Source: Guyanagaster necrorhizus (Eukaryota > Basidiomycota > Agaricomycetes > Agaricales > Physalacriaceae). From it: a DNA stretch of 13,109 nucleotides. Position 1 is the stretch's first letter; each line of letters opens with the position of its first letter. Under the pieces are notes generated by a model. It saw nothing but the letters and a program-made list of their open reading frames with translations. It ran no database searches and was not told the origin of the DNA. Of this stretch, positions 1-8,247 are shown piece by piece. The stretch spans positions 1 through 13,109 of the forward strand of contig NW_025064954.1 in the NCBI RefSeq assembly GCF_019112545.1. Direction: 5' to 3'. A program made the translations under genes and the position numbers.

Positions 1-1
1 T

Positions 2-1703
2 GATGGCTTTTTTGACAATGTGGTGTGTTTTTCTGTCTATGATTCTTCGGCCAATGATTGACCGGAAGCTGTGACCCTAGCAAGGACTAAACGCTGAAAC
101 ACAAGACGAGTTGGACCGGCTATACAAGAGTATGTCGTCTGACCAACTGCGATTCACGACAGAGAGAGCATTGCCACCTGAAGTCCTGAAGCATGTTATC
201 TCGTGTCGCAGTGCCATATTGTCGTCCTCTCGCGAGGCGCGAAAGCACAAGGTCGATGCGGAGAGGGAACGTCTTCCTGAAGCAGAAGTCAGGACAGCTT
301 GGGACGGCCTCATTAACGCGTGCACAAGGATTCCGGGAAATGATGATGTGAAGCCGAGGTACGGATGAGATCCTCACCGCGAAACGGATACTGATCTTTG
401 ACACAGATTGGAGCGTATGCTTCAGTTACCACGGAATGACGTACATGACATGCCAACGAGATCTGACTTTGCAAAACGACTACGCCAGTGGGAAAGTGAA
501 GTAGCAGAATACGGTGACCATTCCTCGGAGAAGTCTCATGAAGACGCTGCTCGTCTTTATTGTATCGCAGAGGCGGCCGCTCAAGCGGCATTGACGCTAC
601 GCTCTCACAGTCATGAGCTATCACTGTCGGGCTCTGAACCGAAGCAGGCTAAGTGCGATGGCATTACGGCTGCGACTCTCGGTAACTTCCCCCCTGAACA
701 CATCACCCTCACCGCATCAGATCGTTCCAGGCTGAAAAAGCTTGCACTGCTGCCGTCTCGTCGTAGCAAACCCGTATCCCATACAAGGGCCCCCCTCACT
801 TCAGCCTCACCCTCAGCCGACTTCAAGAAGGCATTTGACAACAATGATCTTGTTGCGACATCACGACTTCAAAGGCCAGTGAGTCCTTCAGACGACTTGA
901 GTGTTGCTTTGCAGGTCTTGTCTTTAGACAGTCGCGAGGCTGACACGACCTCGTACACTGTGCTGCGTGACGAAACACTCCATGCTTCTACATCGGATAG
1001 CGATAGTGGTGACGACGATAATGGCAATGATGAAGATAGCGATGAAGATGACAATCGCGATACAGAGGATGATGGAAGTGGAAGTGAGGATAGTGATGAG
1101 GGGGGAGATACCGACATAGAGAAAGGCCGAGACGATGAAGATATCGTCAACAGTGACGGTAACACGCCCCAGCCTGACACAGACGACGACGAGGATGCAC
1201 CAGATGACAAAGCTACTAATACGAACATCCTTTTACTTCCTCTGCTCGTGCAGGAGTACAAGAAGTTTTTAGATAACATGCAGCAGAACGGGGTCAACCA
1301 AGGACGTATGGACCTCATCGCTTGTATCAAATTTCTTTCTGCACTTGGCATTCACAATTTCCCAGTGTTCAGTATCATTACAGAAGGTACACTTGGAACT
1401 GTTTGTTGTGCATATATGAAGGACGACAAGGTAAACGCAATTTTTCATACTATGCTACTATTCTTGACGACCGGTTCGTAATAGGAAGGTCGCATTTATG
1501 AGCACAACGTCCGAACATTTGACGTATCAAACCCTGTCGACGCCTTCAACCTCGCGACTTTCCTTACCTTCATTGTTACCATTCATAAACGCAAGTTGAT
1601 GGACCAATTTACTGTCGGCAAGCAGCAGGAGCTCTGGCAGAATTTTAGGGACAAGAACAAAACATTGAACTGGGCCATGAGTCACCAGTTTCCTTCAGTT
1701 TAG
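2..1703 (+). CDS. Unknown basidiomycete-type protein with acidic low-complexity region (3' part of gene)
   Basis: The gene enters from the left edge. My model has exons 2-22, 81-358, 407-1430 and 1485-1703, with introns of 58, 48 and 54 bp that all have GT-AG ends; phases join without a break to give 513 visible residues. The first visible exon and the second join as DGFFDNV-QGLNAETQ. The second and third join through a split AG/A arginine codon. The N-terminal visible part is helical and charged (DRLYKSMSSDQL, VAEYGDHSSEKSHEDAARL). A segment at about 998-1215 is dominated by Asp, Glu and Ser, then comes a more ordered C-terminus (YEHNVRTFDV, LATFLTFIVTIHKRKL). I recognise no catalytic motif, signal peptide or membrane span. 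The acidic tract suggests a nuclear or chromatin-associated role, but that is inference only. The exon structure is well supported; the function is unknown. Confidence 0.72.
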
Positions 1704-2040
1704 AGTGTCGCGCATATCAGAGTAGCTTCACCACTTCAAATCAGTTGACGAGTGACTCTTGCGAGCGTTAGAGCCATCTTTTTTCCCGACGGCCGGCAGA
1801 GAATCAGCATTGCAGTCCGTCGATCGGCCACACTGCCGCACAACCAGACGATAGTGCTCAGGTAGCGCATCAATGTCCATCACCAATCACCTAGTCAATT
1901 CTGACTGTAGCATTGTCGTCAACCCTCAGCTTTTGAAAAGGAAAATGAATGAGCTTACCGCCACATATCTGAATGCAGGATTCTCAATGTCCGTTATATC
2001 ATCCACGATCGCTGCGCGCACTCATCCTTGACTCTTTCAT
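1704..2040. other. Intergenic stretch, no gene seen
   Basis: This follows the stop codon of the acidic protein gene and probably begins with its 3' UTR. No reading frame of useful length, RNA gene or clear promoter was seen on either strand. Confidence 0.5.
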
Positions 2041-2165
2041 CCACCATCTTTCTGTTTCTCTGTTTATTCGACATCAAGAAAAGGGTCCGCAACGCCAGGA
2101 TAACAAAGACGCTGGGTCATATGCCTAAGGAAAGCGGGAAAAGATTCGAAGATGGCGCACGAGCC
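2041..2165. repeat. Dispersed repeat, copy 1
   Basis: This block is about 88% identical over about 118 aligned bases, without gaps, to 9086-9213 in the same orientation; by eye there are about 14 mismatches. An identical run GGTCATATGCCTAAGGAAAG sits in the middle of both copies. Both copies include the same possible minus-strand C-terminal reading frame and its TAA stop. Beyond the block the two flanks are unrelated. Confidence 0.85.
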
Positions 2166-2360
2166 TACAACAAACTCACTGTCGAACAGTGGGCCTGAGA
2201 GGATCTGGTCGAATTTGCTCCACTCTAGCTGCGACGCGGGGCTCGGAGGCCCATCGTTCCCGCATATGATCATGAAATACCCACAGCAATTGAATGCAAC
2301 TTGAAGGATACTTGATGTCAGTGTGAGCATTTTGTCGAGATCCTGAAGTCGATGCGATCG
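2064..2360 (-). pseudogene. Possible F-box-like gene, C-terminal exon (relic or partial)
   Basis: An open exon of 98 codons runs from a possible acceptor (TTAG, ending at 2361 on the minus strand) to a TAA at 2064-2066. Visible segments include LQDLDKMLTL, LEWSKFDQILSGPLF and SFPAFLRHMTQ. The pattern of a hydrophobic block, a W..(F/L)D.(I/L)L segment and then a short tail resembles the C-termini of the large F-box-like families of Agaricomycetes, but this is a weak family impression. The sequence upstream on the minus strand (2361-2597) is open in two frames, and no single exon model is convincing. The only compatible intron I found is 96 bp, well above the norm here. No start codon and F-box could be placed. 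The last 34 residues recur at 9112-9213. Confidence 0.35.
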
Positions 2361-2597
2361 CTAAGACTGAATGGAAACCTTTGCGGGTTCCTGATGGACA
2401 GGACAGACATTGTCTCCAGAATCGCTTCCATGAAGGCTGGACACCTGTATGAATACCTGCTCACGACGCTCAACTCGGATACGAGGTCCGTGACGCGTAA
2501 CGTGCGTGTACTCGAGTCTCGGCCAGCTAATTTCGTCACCCCCAAACATCGATACGGTGTACGGGCCAGTATGATGCACAAGTACTAGCCGTTCCAA

Positions 2598-2961
2598 GTT
2601 TGGGGATCCTTATAAGACGACACACAGCTGATCTACATCTTGCTTTGTTGACAGTTGCTCTCTTGCTTCTCAACTCAGTACCCTCACACGGTGGTGACAT
2701 ATTCCTAACCTAGGACCTCTTATGTACAACCTCGGCCTCAATGCTCCGTATTTTGCAGCCCCTCCAGCTCTCAAAATTGCCATCAACCTGAGTTTTGAGC
2801 CCGCTGTCTGGGAGTTCTGGGCTTGAGCCTGAAGTCAGTGTTCAAGATCTCAATTTGAACCCGGGCTCAAGACCATGGTCAAGTATTCACAGGTGCGATG
2901 TGCATTGAAGATGGCATGAATTATTAGCTAGAACCATACATATATTTACTGCAGATTTATT
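2598..2961. other. Intergenic stretch with GC palindromes, no gene seen
   Basis: No supportable coding exon was seen. The region separates the relic on the left from the 3' end of the transporter gene. It carries several related GAGCCC/GGGCTC motifs, described separately. Confidence 0.5.
2795..2870. repeat. Inverted repeat TTGAGCCCG / CGGGCTCAA
   Basis: TTGAGCCCG at 2795-2803 is the exact reverse complement of CGGGCTCAA at 2862-2870. The right arm lies within a near-perfect 16-bp palindrome centred on CCCGGG (2855-2870, one mismatched pair). A third related motif, GGGCTTGAGCC, lies between them at about 2819. The function is unknown; it lies just beyond the 3' end of the transporter gene. 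Confidence 0.55.
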
Positions 2962-4741
2962 TCACTTTGTCTCTTTCGATGAGACATTAGTCCTCCCATC
3001 TCCCCATAATCGGTGCAACAACACAGCGGACGCTGCTATCGACAATATAGCACCCGCCAAAAGGCCAACGCAAACAGAAAACGAGACCTTGTAAGATGGT
3101 CCGTATATACCTAAATCGCCGCACGTCAACTCGAGATATACCTTTGAAAGATGAGATTAACCAGAAAAGACTTGTGGCCCCAAGATACCCGAGAACTGCG
3201 CAATGGCATTGGTTATCCCTATCGCCATCCCAGCGGCTGACGTTCCTCGTGTAGCTTCAACACGGTTCGGCCAAAGCACGGCGTACACCGACCCTGCGGT
3301 TGCCGTCGCTACAAGCAGCGCCAAGTAACGCACTACAGGAACCTAGATCCAGTCAGAAACAAAGTCGACACGGACGGTGAGGCTGACTCACGTTCACGGT
3401 GAGCAGTATTATACAGCAGATGATGTTGGTAAATTCCACTACGGCCCGATAGTCAGTTACGGACACCCAAGCCGAGAACGACATACACCCTATGGCTACC
3501 CGAAACGGGTTCCAGAAACGCTTTTGGATGAGCCAGCCTAGAGTGTTCAGCAATGCAAACGCGCTCAGGGACGGAGGCATGGAGAGGACGTTGCTCAATG
3601 CCGTCGTTGTGAATCCTATGACGAACTTCGGTATTTCGCGCTCGTGGAATACCAAACTACGTACCAAGTTCGTAGATAACCGTAGGCAAGACATACGACA
3701 ACCCGAATCCTCCTACTGCATGACAGAACCATACCGCGGAGAACGTCCAGAACGTTGGGTCCACGAGAAGCCGCAACACCTCCTCTCTATCCCAAGTCTT
3801 TCCCTCTTTCGTTGGGGCATCTTTAGACAATCGGTCGATTATCGTCGACCGTTCATGCTCAGTCAGGAATTTAGCTGTTTGTGGGAAGTCAGGGAGGATA
3901 AAAAGAGTCATCACTCCCATTAGGATCGCAGGTACACCTTCTGCTCAGCAGGATAACGTTACTGATTGATCAAAGGAAGATTCGTACATACCGATGATAA
4001 AGAGCCATCTCCATCCCGCTAGAACTCCGTCCGCGTATGAAATCGCAAACGCCAGGAATCCCCCTACGAAACCGCTGACTTGACCAAAAGAGTAAAATGC
4101 GACGACTCTGAGAGCTAGTTCTTCTGGTCGAAACCAGAACGCGAGGTAGTATATCACGCAAGGGTAATACCCAGCTTCGGCGGCACCGAGTACTTTGGGG
4201 GGGGGGTTAGTTTACATGCCTGCAAGGCGAAAGGAAGAAAAGCATGTACAAACTCGACACGTTACGAGGCCGCCGTAGTTTTTCACCGATGCGATGCACA
4301 TTACAATGATACCCCAGGTTATCATGATCCGTCCAATCCAGAAGCTCGGCCTGTCACCATCAGACGGTGTATTTTCGTCGGACAAAGACACCCACGTCGT
4401 CCGCTTCATGAGGAGAGTAGACACTGGTTCAAAGGCAGCGTAGGGATAGAAGAAGCAAGAAACGACCCAGTTCCAGTCTTGAGTGCTCAGGTGCAGCTGT
4501 GTCTTGATCCCGTGGCCTTGTTCGATGTTGATGATAGCGGCGTTGGAAATATTGTTGATGTCGATGCGCATCACAAGGTAGGTTATGCACAACCATGGGA
4601 TAATACGGATATCTATGAGCAGGTCAGCAATGGCTGGCATGATTTCAGATACGCACCAATCCGCCTTTGAACCTTTTTTAGCTCCTCATCAGAGAGAGGA
4701 GCGTTATTAGAGGCTTTTTCGTCGTCTAGAGCGAGATCCAT
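2962..4741 (-). CDS. MFS transporter, Dal5/Tna1-like anion:cation symporter family
   Basis: The product is a plasma-membrane proton-coupled uptake carrier of the allantoate/nicotinate/carboxylate type; the exact substrate cannot be told. Seven exons, in transcript order: 4657-4741, 4250-4612, 3992-4192, 3665-3940, 3392-3615, 3162-3342 and 2962-3110. Introns are 44, 57, 51, 49, 49 and 51 bp, all GT-AG. Phases close to 492 residues ending at TGA 2962-2964. Family signs are the D-I-N-N-I-S-N-A motif near residue 46 after TM1, W-V-V-S-C-F-F-Y-P-Y in TM2, LLGAAEAGYYP with YYLAFWF in TM4, GWRWLFIIEGVPA in TM6, LPDFPQTAKFLTEHER at the start of the central loop, GLSYVLPTVIYELGFT in TM7-8 and NAIAQFSGILGPQ in TM11. 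The length matches the family. The first ATG (4739-4741) opens an acidic cytosolic N-terminus. The last intron has a weak GTTAAT donor, and the second has a C10 run before its acceptor. It is divergent from the oxygenase at 5584. Confidence 0.93.
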
Positions 4742-4802
4742 TCCCCAGGAGAGTAAGATGAGGATGACACCTCAAAGGAATATTTTACCGAGAGGAAGGA
4801 CA

Positions 4803-4808
4803 TTTATA
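4803..4808 (-). promoter_or_regulatory. TATA-type element of the transporter gene
   Basis: TATAAA reads on the minus strand about 62 bp upstream of the transporter ATG, leaving room for a short 5' UTR. It is the only good TATA box near this start. Confidence 0.5.
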
Positions 4809-5127
4809 CACCCATCATCACGTCAAAGAGAAGCACAGAAGACGAGCTCATGTCGAAACCTCATTATGAAATGCGGAGTGGTGAAATCGCAGGGTCCAAG
4901 CATATGGTTAGGCCGCAGAGAAGCTTCTGATGAAAGGAACGATTTCCGTTTTTGAGCAATCCTTGATTAAAGACAAGAAGAGACCAGAAGCTGTTTTAGA
5001 GCACTGGCGCCAGAAAATAACGCCCAACTGTTTGAAATTCCAAACTCCTGATGTACTGGAAGTATATTGCAGCAGAGCATGTCCTTTTCCGTGTCAGAGA
5101 TACACACACAACTCTAGGCGCCGCTCT

Positions 5128-5135
5128 TGATAAGG
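5128..5135 (+). promoter_or_regulatory. GATA-factor site TGATAAGG
   Basis: It has the same eight bases as the arms of the palindrome at 5296-5318. WGATAR is the established recognition core of fungal GATA factors (AreA/Nit2 type, nitrogen control; also iron regulators). Binding here is inference. Confidence 0.4.
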
Positions 5136-5295
5136 TCTGACAAGGTTGAAGCTGATTCAATTGCGCGTCGTGTCCACGTGATTGCTATCCTTCCTCATTT
5201 GGTCCCAGCTTCTCAGTCTCTACAATCGCATTCAAGGTCTACAAGTCTCCGCGAAGGCCTCCATAGTGTATGTCGTAGATGTTTTACCTATTTTC

Positions 5296-5318
5296 CCTTA
5301 TCAACGATTGTGATAAGG
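5296..5318. promoter_or_regulatory. Palindromic double GATA site
   Basis: CCTTATCA (5296-5303) and TGATAAGG (5311-5318) are exact reverse complements around a 7-bp spacer. Each arm holds the TGATAA core bound by fungal GATA regulators. It lies about 265 bp before the oxygenase ATG and about 555 bp before the transporter ATG, in the shared promoter. Confidence 0.55.
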
Positions 5319-5508
5319 TTCTCCATGGAAACCTAGCATCATCGACGATTCCTCTTGCGCCATTGCTCACACACGTCACTCCATGTGTCATGGCCCAGTA
5401 GTACTCCTGTTTACCACCGGAACTTGGGTGGAACTATTCCTGGACAATCACCTCAACAGGAGGAAAATGGTGCAACTATCGCCTCATCTGGGTCCTCGGC
5501 TCTCTTCT

Positions 5509-5529
5509 GAAGACGGGATTACCGTCTTC
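5509..5529. promoter_or_regulatory. CGG-N5-CCG palindrome, possible Zn2Cys6 operator
   Basis: GAAGACGG (5509-5516) and CCGTCTTC (5522-5529) are exact inverted arms around GATTA. The inner part is CGG-N5-CCG. Inverted CGG triplets with a fixed gap are the established target form of dimeric Gal4-type (Zn2Cys6) regulators. It sits about 55 bp upstream of the oxygenase start codon. The cognate regulator is not in the window. Confidence 0.5.
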
Positions 5530-5547
5530 TTCTCCCTCGTTTAAAAA
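5530..5547 (+). promoter_or_regulatory. Core promoter of oxygenase gene (pyrimidine tract plus TTTAAAAA)
   Basis: A pyrimidine-rich tract is followed by TTTAAAAA (5540-5547), 36 bp before the ATG at 5584. CT tracts and AT-rich elements at this distance are common in fungal core promoters. The closeness to the ATG would leave a very short leader, so the call is tentative. Confidence 0.35.
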
Positions 5548-5583
5548 TGTATTGGAATCAGCTTGATAGTAACTAGTACCTCA

Positions 5584-7119
5584 ATGCCCGCTCTTGTCCA
5601 CGCAAAACCTTCGCTTGGGCCCTATATAGTCCCCCCGCCAACTCAGGCACCGCTTGACTGGGCCCCTCTCATTATCATCGACCTATCCAAATTCGACGAG
5701 CCCAATGGCAAACAGGATCTAGCTGTTGAACTCAAAGACGCACTGAAGAGCTGGGGCTTCTGGACCGTAGTCGGCACTGGCTTTACTCAGGAGCAGCTGG
5801 ATCGCCAGCTTGCTATTGGTAATACGTTTTTCAAGCTTCCGCTAGAGGAGAAAAGAAAGGTTGCCTGTGACTTCTCGATCGGGAAGTGAGTTCCCCACCA
5901 CTGTTATCTCCAGGTTCATTTTTCAATTGCTTGGTTAGCTATTTTGGATACAGAGAGCCAACAAGGTTCGTTAGTAGCTCGGATGTTAAAGAGAATATGG
6001 AAATGGTAGGCTTCTTATCCTGCATCTCATTTCAACCATTCACGTATGCTTTACTTCAGCTAAATGTACCAAAGTTCACGCCGGACTATGCTAATGTTCC
6101 CCAGCATCAATTCGTCAAAGCCTTCCATGACGAGATTGCCCAGTTCCACCGGAGAATATGGGACGATGTCATTCGGAAACTTTTTGTCCTGTTCGCGATA
6201 ATACTGGAGCTGCCGGAGAACTACTTTATCGATCGTCACAGTTATGATGCACCGTCAGAAGATCATCTGCGCTATGTTGGTCCTTTCGATTTCGCAACTA
6301 GTTTAAGGTGACATACCAGATTAGATGATTTACCACCCGCGGTCACTTGAAGATGATAAAAAGATTTCAGACCAATGGACAGCTGGACATACAGGTAAAT
6401 TTCTTTTTGGGCTTCTTTAGATTATGCTGATCTTGATGATATAGACTTTGGTATCCTTTCTCTGGTTTGTGACCATGAAATGGGTCTGAAGCTTCATAAC
6501 AGGTTCTCTTACCCTCCTCTTCTCTCAGCCCGTTGCAGCGTGAGTTCAACTCTCCGTCATGCTTATATGCGCTCACTCTATTCGTAGACTCCAAGTCAAG
6601 GATCCCAATAATGAATGGAAGTGGGTCAAATATGTCCCAGGAGGCATCACCTGCAATGCAGCCGACACCTTGTCATTCTTAACGAAGGTGATGGCGGAGT
6701 GATTTCGATGTGAGATATATATTCATTACTGCCTCAATGTAGGGATATATCAAAAGTACCATCCATCGCGTCGTCCGTCCTCCTCCCGACCAAACGCATC
6801 TTGAACGTCTCGGGCTCTTCTATTTTGCAAGACCAGGTGATGATGTACCGATGGTTCCTGCTCCGAGTCCTGTTCTCTTCCGCGAAGGGTTGGTGACCGA
6901 AGACGAAACCAAAGTCAATGAAGACTCTGTCAGTGGATATGGTCTGTAATGGGTCCCTCAAGTTTTTAATGAATTAATTACTCATGGTTTTCACCTCTAG
7001 AGTATGTCCGTGCGCGAGTGAAGAATGTCCATGACCGGACGAAGACTCGTATCGCTGAGAATAAACCGGATGCGGTCTTCCAGGTTAAGAACCTTGTGGT
7101 GCAAGACTATTATGTCTGA
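5584..7119 (+). CDS. 2-oxoglutarate/Fe(II)-dependent oxygenase, isopenicillin N synthase-like
   Basis: The product is a probable cytosolic non-haem iron oxygenase that couples 2-oxoglutarate decarboxylation to oxidation of a small molecule; the substrate is unknown. Nine exons: 5584-5885, 5939-6005, 6060-6275, 6325-6394, 6445-6450, 6503-6539, 6588-6687, 6743-6941 and 7001-7119. All eight introns (48-59 bp) are GT-AG, and phases close to 371 residues. The N-terminal DIOX_N-type part includes PLIIIDLSKF, LKSWGFWTVVG and GNTFFKLPLEEKRKV. The double-stranded beta-helix core follows. Iron ligands are H217 and D219 in GHTDFGSLTLLF and H274 in STIHRVV. R288 is the likely 2-oxoglutarate arginine; it lies in R-L-G where the classical family has R-x-S. 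NYFGYREPTR spans intron 1. The chosen ATG is the first in frame; 21 bp upstream is open but has no ATG. It is divergent to the transporter gene. Confidence 0.94.
6445..6450 (+). other. Six-nucleotide microexon (exon 5 of the oxygenase)
   Basis: ACTTTG lies between TATAG and GTATCC. The preceding exon ends with G after GHT, and the next begins with GT. Joined, they give the family's expected D-F-G, so the microexon supplies two bases of the iron-ligand codon D219, all of F220 and one base of G221. The flanking introns are 50 and 52 bp, normal for this gene. Skipping it stays in frame but removes Asp and Phe. Confidence 0.9.
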
Positions 7120-7710
7120 GGAGGTTCATTGCAAGGCTGTGTACTAATATTGTCGCTCATTGGAATGGTGTCGCTTCAGAGCACGCAACCGGGATTTTGT
7201 ACACGTTCTGAACTTCAAGCATATCAATATCCAGTACACCCTGAATTTCATACCACTGTATGTTCAACCCCAATCGCGAGATGGCGATTCCACGCGAGCC
7301 TTCTTCATGCTTCACCTTCCGAGTGCCCGGGCGCTGTACCGCTCATTCTCAAATTCTTGCCATGTGGCGCTACGCCATTACAAATTATCCAATGCCTCAG
7401 AGAATTTCATGCCAGAGCCCTCTGAGAGATATTCTGACATTCTGCTCCTAACTTTACGCCACTGTGCAGTCCCAGAAAATGACCATGCAGCAAATTATGC
7501 ACAAGGAAGACAAACTGCCAGGAATGTGGGGGCTACGGAAGGATACGGAAACGCGGCCACCCGTGATCGAGTGCGTTGCTACTACTCTCGACGTTTAGAG
7601 CAGATAATAATTGACAATTGACGTTTCATGTTATCAGGTGGTCTACCTCCTTTTCGGCGCGCTTTATTAGTGGGCGCTAATGCTATCGTTCTATATTTCC
7701 TTTCCCCAGA
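7120..7710. other. Region downstream of the oxygenase, no convincing gene
   Basis: It probably begins with the oxygenase 3' UTR. An open frame of 153 codons (7160-7621, no ATG start) and overlapping frames occur, but none shows family motifs. One frame carries a 39-residue open piece at 7479-7598, preceded by a good branch point and acceptor (CTAAC, then CAG at 7469). No donor at a normal distance exists: there is no GT between about 7365 and 7440. Gene relic or chance. Confidence 0.35.
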
Positions 7711-7938
7711 ATGTGTTGGATCTGTCGTGTCTTCACACCGAACGCCCAGCCTGAGGAGCCGCGGCCGCCTCTTCCTCCATATCTTGCCTATGAGCTCGCT
7801 ATGCTGCGACGGAAGAGGAACGCGCCGTGGAAGCATCATCTCATCGACCGGAATTTGTGGGAGAAGGGATTTCCTTCCCAACGTAGGCAGTGGCTCGTTG
7901 CTCTCAGTCACATCCAGAGAATAATCAAAACACGATAA
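7711..7938 (+). CDS. Hypothetical 75-aa reading frame or terminal exon
   Basis: An open frame follows an excellent intron-like 3' end (GCTAATG branch region, pyrimidine tract, CCCCAG directly before AATG). The protein is basic and includes PPLPPYLAYELAMLRRKR and HHLIDRNLWEKGF, and ends IIKTR before TAA. I do not recognise it. None of the upstream donors gives a phase that joins an upstream exon cleanly, so either the ATG at 7711 is the start after a leader intron or this is a relic. It ends 12 bp from the stop of the opposing exon at 7951. Confidence 0.35.
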   Translation: MCWICRVFTPNAQPEEPRPPLPPYLAYELAMLRRKRNAPWKHHLIDRNLWEKGFPSQRRQWLVALSHIQRIIKTR

Positions 7939-7950
7939 CCGTCGCTCGCC

Positions 7951-8247
7951 TCACATTGCGCCGCGTAACCTTAAACATCCTCCTTCCCAAAAGAATCTGA
8001 TCATACCCTTCCAGATATTTGGCTTTCTGGGGAACGGCGCTGGAAGTGGTCTGTATTCCGTCACAACTTCGTCCTCCATATTTTGCAGTTCCATTTCCTT
8101 TATCCACTTGGCCAGTCTATCCCAGCTCGTGTATCTGTTATGACCCCAGAAACGCTCCTCAGGCGTCTTTGGTGGTGGACGGATGTTGGCGGCGTCGAAC
8201 CCTAGTTCAGGGACTCCCGGATCGATATCCGTCTCAAAGGTCTTCGA
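7951..8247 (-). CDS. Hypothetical terminal exon, 98 aa
   Basis: On the minus strand a possible acceptor TTAG (ending at 8248) opens a phase-0 exon of 98 codons, stopping at TGA 7951-7953. The composition looks protein-like: TPEERFWGHNRYTSWDRL, LAKWIKEMELQNMED, YRPLPAPFPRKPNIWKG. There is no in-frame ATG before the EME segment, so an upstream exon would be needed. The DNA just upstream instead carries an unrelated F-box-like piece, so the gene may be truncated. I do not recognise the family. Confidence 0.4.
   Translation of the reverse strand, partial: SKTFETDIDPGVPELGFDAANIRPPPKTPEERFWGHNRYTSWDRLAKWIKEMELQNMEDEVVTEYRPLPAPFPRKPNIWKGMIRFFWEGGCLRLRGAM

Larger units (their letters stand above)
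4742..5583. promoter_or_regulatory. Divergent intergenic promoter region between transporter and oxygenase
   Basis: An 842-bp region separates the start codons of two genes transcribed outward. I could assign no coding exon; the short open frames on the plus strand lack family features and splice signals. It holds a TATA-type element for the transporter, three GATA sites, one E-box CACGTG at 5175-5180, a CGG-N5-CCG palindrome, and a pyrimidine tract with a TTTAAAAA element just before the oxygenase ATG. The layout suits joint control of the two genes, which is inference. Confidence 0.6.

Noticed and set aside
869..1351. 160-codon minus-strand open frame rich in serine and leucine
   Set aside because: It is the antisense shadow of the GA-rich codons of the acidic tract and has no independent motif or splice structure.
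2352..2588. 78-codon plus-strand frame opposite the F-box-like relic
   Set aside because: Both strands are open here; the minus strand is favoured because the repeated copy keeps the same frame and stop, although the evidence is weak.
3111..3174. Alternative 31-bp intron for the last transporter splice
   Set aside because: Much shorter than any other intron here; the 51-bp choice (3111-3161) keeps phase and gives the family-like SGIYGPSYK junction.
3492..3923. 143-codon plus-strand open frame
   Set aside because: It lies antisense to transporter exons 4 and 5, whose family motifs are unambiguous.
4758..5336. Short plus-strand open frames in the divergent promoter
   Set aside because: 60-70 codons each, mutually overlapping, with no motifs; the stretch is better explained as regulatory DNA.
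7160..7621. 153-codon plus-strand open frame after the oxygenase
   Set aside because: No ATG at its start, no recognisable family and overlapping open frames; probably chance in a GC-balanced 3' region.
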